In this document: one piece after another, positions 6,901 to 9,986 of the stretch
Layout of the letters: the number at the start of each line of letters is the position of its first letter
Position numbering within the stretch: position 1 is the first letter of the stretch
From: Flavobacteriales bacterium UBA1995
GTDB taxonomy: Bacteria > Bacteroidota > Bacteroidia > Flavobacteriales_D > Sanyastnellaceae
DNA: 9,986 nt
Direction of reading: 5' to 3'
Assembly (NCBI GenBank): GCA_002336475.1
Contig: DDCX01000137.1
Coordinates: forward strand, 1 to 9,986
The notes under the pieces: model-generated
Databases searched by the model: none
The model's input: the letters and a program-made list of their open reading frames with translations, nothing else
Told to the model about the DNA's origin: nothing
Translations under genes and position numbers: made by a program

Positions 6901-8056
6901 GACTGTCACCTGTGATGGGAATGCCGGCATCTACACAGCCCCCGAATCCACCGGGCCAGCCTTGCAACACCATGCTGCTCCCATTGGGACACTCGAGTTC
7001 AATGGCCAAGTCTAAAATGAAGGAATGCTCCAGGTTGACCAGCACACCGCCGATGTCTTCTAGGCCGGAAACACTTTGCCCCAATGGAAATCCGCTAAAG
7101 GTGATCTCCGAAGAGAAAGCGACCCCCACAGAGTCTGGTATCACAACCCCGGCACCAAAAGTGGCTACAGGTTGACTCTCCACAGCTTGTGTGCTCACAC
7201 CTTCTGGGCCCAGAGCCAAGACTGCAGCCCCTCCAGCACACACCAAAGGGCCTACCGAAGGAGCATCTATGCCAATGGCAGCAGCGACATGTACGGTCCA
7301 CCCCAAACTGTTGACGCTGCTGCAACCCGCACTGTCGGTGAGGGTCAGCTGAACGGGATATATGCCGGGCTGGGTGTAAGTATGTTCGAGAACCCCTCCT
7401 TCAACGGAGTTGGTCCCGTCGCCAAAGTCCCAGGCCCACGTGCTGCCTTCCAGTCCGACAGCAGAGGTGCTGCCGGTGGCGTCGAACAGAAGGCCTGTGC
7501 CTAAGCAAGTTTGGACAGGTGATGATTGCAACTGGCCTTCCAAACTAACCAAAGCCGACACCAGCGGCCTGTCACAAGGCGCACTGCAACTGACCAAAGC
7601 TGCCCAGTTGCTGCTGCCTGAACCAGACGGTGAATAACGCCATGTCATGCAGCCAGAAGGGTTGGTTATGTTGTCTCCATTGCCGAGGTCATTGCCGAGC
7701 AAGACCGCTCCGGTGTATGCAAATGACGGTGGGCCCAGTGCAGTGGGACCCTGCCATAGGAACAGCGTATCCCCTTCTCCTAAGGTGAAGGTGCTAAATG
7801 AAAAAGTCAGCGCTCCACCGGCGGTTTCCGGGCAGAATGTGGTCGTGTACTCCCCCGAAGAAGACGCGTCATTGAGGGCGCCACCATCGTCTAAAAAGTA
7901 AAACCCACATGCCGTGACCGACGCTTCCTCGCCCATGAGGTATTGCTGCGAATGACCAACCCCTGGCAGGCACGCCAGCACAGCGGGGACCAGTGCCCAG
8001 ACCATTCGCCACAAAAACTGGGGAACGCAGTCGGTATATGTCGTGGCCGGGCGCAC
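947..8056 (-). CDS. Giant PKD/Ig-repeat surface protein with T9SS type B C-terminal domain
   Basis: This 2369-residue protein (roughly 240 kDa) is predicted to be exported by Sec and then by the type IX system to the cell surface or medium. Domain order: signal peptide (about 1-37), CUB-like (38-161), canonical PKD with WDFGDG at 209-214, an Ig/PKD-like domain (264-548) split by a P-domain-like module (about 303-475), eighteen Cys-paired Ig/PKD-like domains (549-2106), two more divergent ones (2107-2275), and CHU_C (2276-2369). No catalytic domain is recognisable, so adhesion or a structural surface role is the likely guess. Lysine occurs once and arginine 13 times, almost all near the ends. 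The start is GTG 8056, because an in-frame stop lies at 8060-8062. TTG 8014 or ATG 8005 are alternatives, but ATG 8005 loses every basic residue of the signal peptide n-region. The PorP/SprF-like partner gene often found beside such genes is absent in this window. The gene is separated from katG by a terminator and converges with pirin. Confidence 0.92.
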   Translation of the reverse strand: MRPATTYTDCVPQFLWRMVWALVPAVLACLPGVGHSQQYLMGEEASVTACGFYFLDDGGALNDASSSGEYTTTFCPETAGGALTFSFSTFTLGEGDTLFLWQGPTALGPPSFAYTGAVLLGNDLGNGDNITNPSGCMTWRYSPSGSGSSNWAALVSCSAPCDRPLVSALVSLEGQLQSSPVQTCLGTGLLFDATGSTSAVGLEGSTWAWDFGDGTNSVEGGVLEHTYTQPGIYPVQLTLTDSAGCSSVNSLGWTVHVAAAIGIDAPSVGPLVCAGGAAVLALGPEGVSTQAVESQPVATFGAGVVIPDSVGVAFSSEITFSGFPLGQSVSGLEDIGGVLVNLEHSFILDLAIELECPNGSSMVLQGWPGGFGGCVDAGIPITGDSPPQPGLGYDYSWSPSASQDWQAAAMEQLPNPSSGCASSTLPLPAGAYAATGDWNQLIGCPVNGTWTLNILDTQEGDNGFLFGWSMDFASEITPEQTSFEATVGSSCDSMFWSPMEPWGFDIASIDGCSSIVVEPTEAGSFGFVFTAVDAFGCSADTTVFITVEPGLDFTMGSSPLDPLAGVEATLCAGLPLTIQANSVGPLPPGTSFNWLLDGAASGQVGTTYIDLSPDTGQHEILFQATTVAPPPIVGLCQFEWTDTIEVVVPPTLSLNVPDACTNEPVLWETSASGEGLNWNWILTTAEGDTLSNVSWADPVIGTQPSGAFGLEAMVTDVHGCADTATASFEVFASPDAGFSLEEVCAGEVLAYELNDPVGYVDSNTSATWSLVGGAMLTDEGGHLGTAVTGGGGFPQITLDLVTVHPEGITCDATESQFAMVHSSPAVAIVGPASACEGEDAAWLGWTSVPFPGSVVSSHWSLDGGLSLTQTGGDTLSLMEPPVGVYGLSLMAVSDQGCESIQTFEFEVVTMPHAGFVLPSLVCAEETVAAAASWPLDSVTTHSWTANGQPLVVSGGSYPASLTSVPGTVEVQHTVSIGGCSDTAIAALEVSPLPVAGIAGPDLACAGEPVVWTDNSVNPTASALNKTWMPMYAGAPSPSSGVLYDFGSPVPGDYGMALAVTTAAGCSDTLEASLFVGATPDAAFALDAVCAGAPVPVTLSDPAGYSAANPTWQWNGSPLSVSNPTELPAAFSAAAGPQTATLNLALFHPGITCTSAHTTAVDVYAQPVAAMVAPADFCAGPDAAFADATVVDAGTLVTLDWSLDIGSGPVPWGMDPTAVLSAPDPGTYAVTLTATTADGCTSAAAESVTVYTAPLADFTLPTTVCTGDAVDVPSLSTSGATAWTLNGQPLATDAGGFSAALTSDFGSQVIAVTVSLGEGPDQCLDQHEEVLEVQAYPAVDFIGPEAACDGEAVNWLEDCTHPQGLPMGMTWDVDDSAMSSTGMALDLSGLATGSHEVVLTVSGPAGCTASSQGTFDVHPVPVAAFSLSETCSGQPLTWTPEAPDSMFFGVATWSWEGTPLEVVSDTLPLAVSTVPGLPTVMVQLTMAYSTGVSCSALDSADAVVYETPQASIGGPAHLCAGDTGIFVGAGGAMSNALNFEWAADAAAIEEGEAPEVLDFVATSAGLYSVSLEVSGPGGCSADTAAVVEVLSTPEADFELPLVACAGDPVPLTLGTAPTEGGQIDTTWTWNGVPIESVAGALPASLTSTPGMQLVTLQVTLSEGGTACVSETMEQVQIHAMPEVVWDLPAEVCSGWPLTISSTSQVITSVPLTSTWTWSHLGASTETVGADLDAGMPVPGVYDATLAVEGSGGCTAQLMGVVTAHPSPVAEFTAANVCEGEPMAVEMTDETGFSSSLAAWTWNGNATTVSNGVLSPMVSAVYGPQMLGLSLSTTFASGHVCTDSHMVTADVWPTPEADWDATGGLCEGDAAVFSSSSAVANNEVLLSSWYWEAASGTILDSGDVVSFGVPSTGLNNLELVVNTLHGCADTLATMVEVHPLPVVDFSMDAVCQGQPIEVQWTEAELGAEVGYTWTWEGGEISLTDNMLPIEVSTNAGVQSVQLVASQSYLTGAVCTAMQVSPVDVLAAPQAAVSSDTLWCEGESAVVHEANNGGGEWTCQWFSDIGSAVGPEWQLPDDAVGNIASTLTVTNGAGCSDTVSFNVRIDPLPEVMLSDTVVMDCAPFSPELQVYATGYSGAVLSTLWTWAGGQSQSQGWSEEVGEGAWPVSCTVTAGDVDLQCTSTAVASVVGLEVPQATFSMYPEQPTTRQREVELTAEGPSPSVALDWSVNGTPAGTGAFVGYTFAPYFGDIYEVCLTATSPFGCADETCREVEVIGEVQVYVPSGFTPDNDGVNDLFLPSVSPLEQVEDYRLEVYNRWGDLVFLTEDPEQGWMGAYASGSHFAGNEVFNWVITIDTQLGLPRRWTGQVTVIR
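950..1231 (-). other. CHU_C gliding-motility-associated domain, T9SS type B sorting signal
   Basis: Residues 2276-2369 show the family landmarks in order: VYVPSGFTPDNDGVNDLF (2277-2294), LEVYNRWGDLVF (2309-2320), a GW (2328-2329) and a basic end RRWTGQVTVIR (2359-2369). This matches the gliding-motility-associated C-terminal domain (TIGR04131/PF13585), also found on the SprB adhesin of Flavobacterium johnsoniae, which directs T9SS export. Five of the protein's 13 arginines are here, so the domain contrasts sharply in charge with the passenger. Confidence 0.95.
1232..1738 (-). repeat. Two divergent terminal PKD/Ig-like domains before the sorting domain
   Basis: Residues 2107-2191 resemble class A (opening Cys 2118, W-T-W-A-G-G at 2141-2146, closing Cys 2177) but carry an extra Cys at 2166. 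Residues 2192-2275 resemble class B near the end (SPFGCADETC, 2257-2266) but lack the opening Cys and have cysteines at 2252, 2261 and 2266. Arginine reappears here (2205, 2207, 2267). They extend the A-B alternation by one weaker pair and join the array to CHU_C. Confidence 0.6.
1739..6412 (-). repeat. Array of nine alternating pairs (A-B) of Cys-paired Ig/PKD-like domains
   Basis: Residues 549-2106 divide into 18 domains of about 80-100 residues, each opening with a Cys near its N-terminus (often C-x-G) and closing with a Cys 55-66 residues later. Two classes alternate. Class A starts like F-x-L-x-x-V-C-A-G, has a central W-x-W-N-G-x-P-L turn, and often LPA-x-x-S-x-x-PG before a longer end with G-x-x-C. 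Class B starts like I-x-GP-x-x-x-C-x-G-E, has a W-x-x-D-type centre, then PG-x-Y and a short end with GC. A domains begin at about residues 549, 735, 912, 1080, 1254, 1421, 1593, 1767 and 1940, averaging 174 residues (522 bp) per pair. The copies have diverged and I saw no near-identical DNA repeats. Boundaries are approximate. Confidence 0.85.
6413..7267 (-). other. Ig/PKD-like domain split by a nested P-domain-like module
   Basis: Residues 264-548. The host domain opens with PLVCAGGAAVLALG (270-283) and closes with FTAVDAFGC (529-537) and a terminal strand to 548. That is far too long for one such domain. The excess, about residues 303-475 (positions 6632-7150), resembles a proprotein-convertase P-domain: DIGGVLVNLEHSF (334-346), LAIELECPNGSSMVLQG (350-366), GYDYSWSPSA (392-401), CPVNGTWTLNILDT (444-457) and FGWSMDF (466-472). 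P-domain-like modules occur without a protease in Bacteroidota secreted proteins. No subtilisin-type catalytic domain is present here, so a structural or binding role is the better inference. Confidence 0.7.
7289..7570 (-). other. Canonical PKD domain of the giant surface protein
   Basis: Residues 163-256 include the hallmark WDFGDG (209-214), the HTYTQPGIYPVQLTLTD strand pair (225-241) and GC (244-245), which pairs plausibly with C184. This is the only full WDFGDG in the protein. The later domains keep the PG-x-Y and GC landmarks but have lost this loop, so this copy may be closest to the ancestral form. Confidence 0.85.
7574..7945 (-). other. CUB-like domain of the giant surface protein
   Basis: Residues 38-161 start with a Cys and a Gly/Asp-rich stretch (TACGFYFLDDGG, 48-59), followed by EYTTTFCPE (69-77), a beta-rich TFSFSTFTL (84-92) and EGDTLFLWQGP (94-104). 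The last piece matches the CUB pattern in which D-x-L precedes a Tyr/Trp-x-Gly turn. Cys 50 and 75 fit the first CUB disulfide, and further cysteines lie at 136, 157 and 161. CUB-like modules are common at the N-terminus of large Bacteroidota surface proteins and usually bind ligands or pack against neighbouring domains. The assignment rests on pattern only. Confidence 0.6.
7946..8056 (-). other. Predicted signal peptide of the giant surface protein
   Basis: Residues 1-37 hold an n-region ending in R17, a hydrophobic core MVWALVPAVLACL (18-30) and a polar end PGVGHSQ (31-37), with cleavage most likely around S36/Q37. T9SS cargo first needs Sec export, so this agrees with the C-terminal sorting domain. 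The n-region is long if GTG 8056 is used. Starting at TTG 8014 (residue 15) would give a more typical n-region that keeps R17. There is no lipobox Cys at the cleavage site, so a lipoprotein is not indicated. Confidence 0.75.
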
Positions 8057-8079
8057 GCATTAATTTACGATTTATCTAC

Positions 8080-8106
8080 ATTATATTCTAATTCATCGAT
8101 TGTAAA
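8080..8106 (-). promoter_or_regulatory. Possible promoter of the giant surface-protein gene
   Basis: Read on the minus strand, TTTACA (8101-8106) and TATAAT (8080-8085) are 15 bases apart, inside the AT-rich part of the gap between katG and the giant gene. They look like -35 and -10 boxes of the general sigma-70 type, although 15 is a short spacer. The Bacteroidota-type -7 element TAnnTTTG is not seen here. Transcription starting near 8073 would leave a leader of under 20 bases before GTG 8056, or about 70 bases before ATG 8005. Confidence 0.3.
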
Positions 8107-8121
8107 CTGGTTTTGAGGCAT

Positions 8122-8150
8122 AAAAAAGCCCGCTTTGAGCGGGCCTTTTT
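8122..8150 (-). terminator. Intrinsic terminator of katG, likely bidirectional
   Basis: On the minus strand GCCCGC (8139-8144) and GCGGGC (8128-8133) form a 6-bp GC stem around the 5-base loop TCAAA, followed by six T (8127-8122). It lies about 20 bases after the katG stop and so ends that transcript. The plus strand also shows a run of five T after the stem (8146-8150), so it could work in the other direction, although no plus-strand gene enters it. Confidence 0.88.
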
Positions 8151-8171
8151 ACATTCAGATTTCGGGAAAAA

Positions 8172-9986
<1,815 letters not shown>

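Noticed and set aside
6632..7150. The P-domain-like module as a sign of an active subtilisin-like protease
   Set aside because: No Asp/His/Ser catalytic domain precedes it, and the flanking segments are an Ig/PKD-like domain.

Overview
The window suggests a member of the Bacteroidota. The main evidence is the C-terminal domain of the giant middle gene, which is the gliding-motility-associated CHU_C type used as a sorting signal by the type IX secretion system (T9SS), a system known from this phylum. Base composition looks moderately GC-rich, high for the phylum. The genus and family cannot be read from the sequence.

Layout. (1) Positions 64-927, plus strand: a complete pirin-family gene with two cupin domains. 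(2) Positions 947-8056, minus strand: one very large gene (2369 residues) for a secreted or surface-attached modular protein. Its order is signal peptide, CUB-like domain, one canonical PKD domain, a P-domain-like module nested inside an Ig/PKD-like domain, a long array of Cys-paired Ig/PKD-like domains, and the T9SS type B C-terminal domain. Pirin and the giant gene converge with only 19 bases between their stop codons, and a 9-bp inverted repeat covers the pirin stop. (3) Positions 8057-8171: a short intergenic region holding an intrinsic terminator for the next gene and a possible promoter for the giant gene. (4) Positions 8172-9986, minus strand: the C-terminal 604 residues of katG, catalase-peroxidase, cut at its 5' end by the window edge. 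No stretch over 300 bases lacks a gene. I see no RNA gene, CRISPR array, insertion sequence, attachment site or origin.

How they work together. katG (peroxide removal) and pirin (a metal-binding cupin of mostly unsettled function) are ordinary housekeeping or stress genes. The giant gene appears to be its own transcription unit. Nothing shows that the three share a pathway.

The giant gene is the part worth a second look. Reading its translation residue by residue, I find one lysine and no arginine between residues 164 and 2100, while pirin and KatG beside it use both residues normally. The array is also built from two alternating domain classes with a period of about 174 residues. I did not find a clearly new multi-gene system here.
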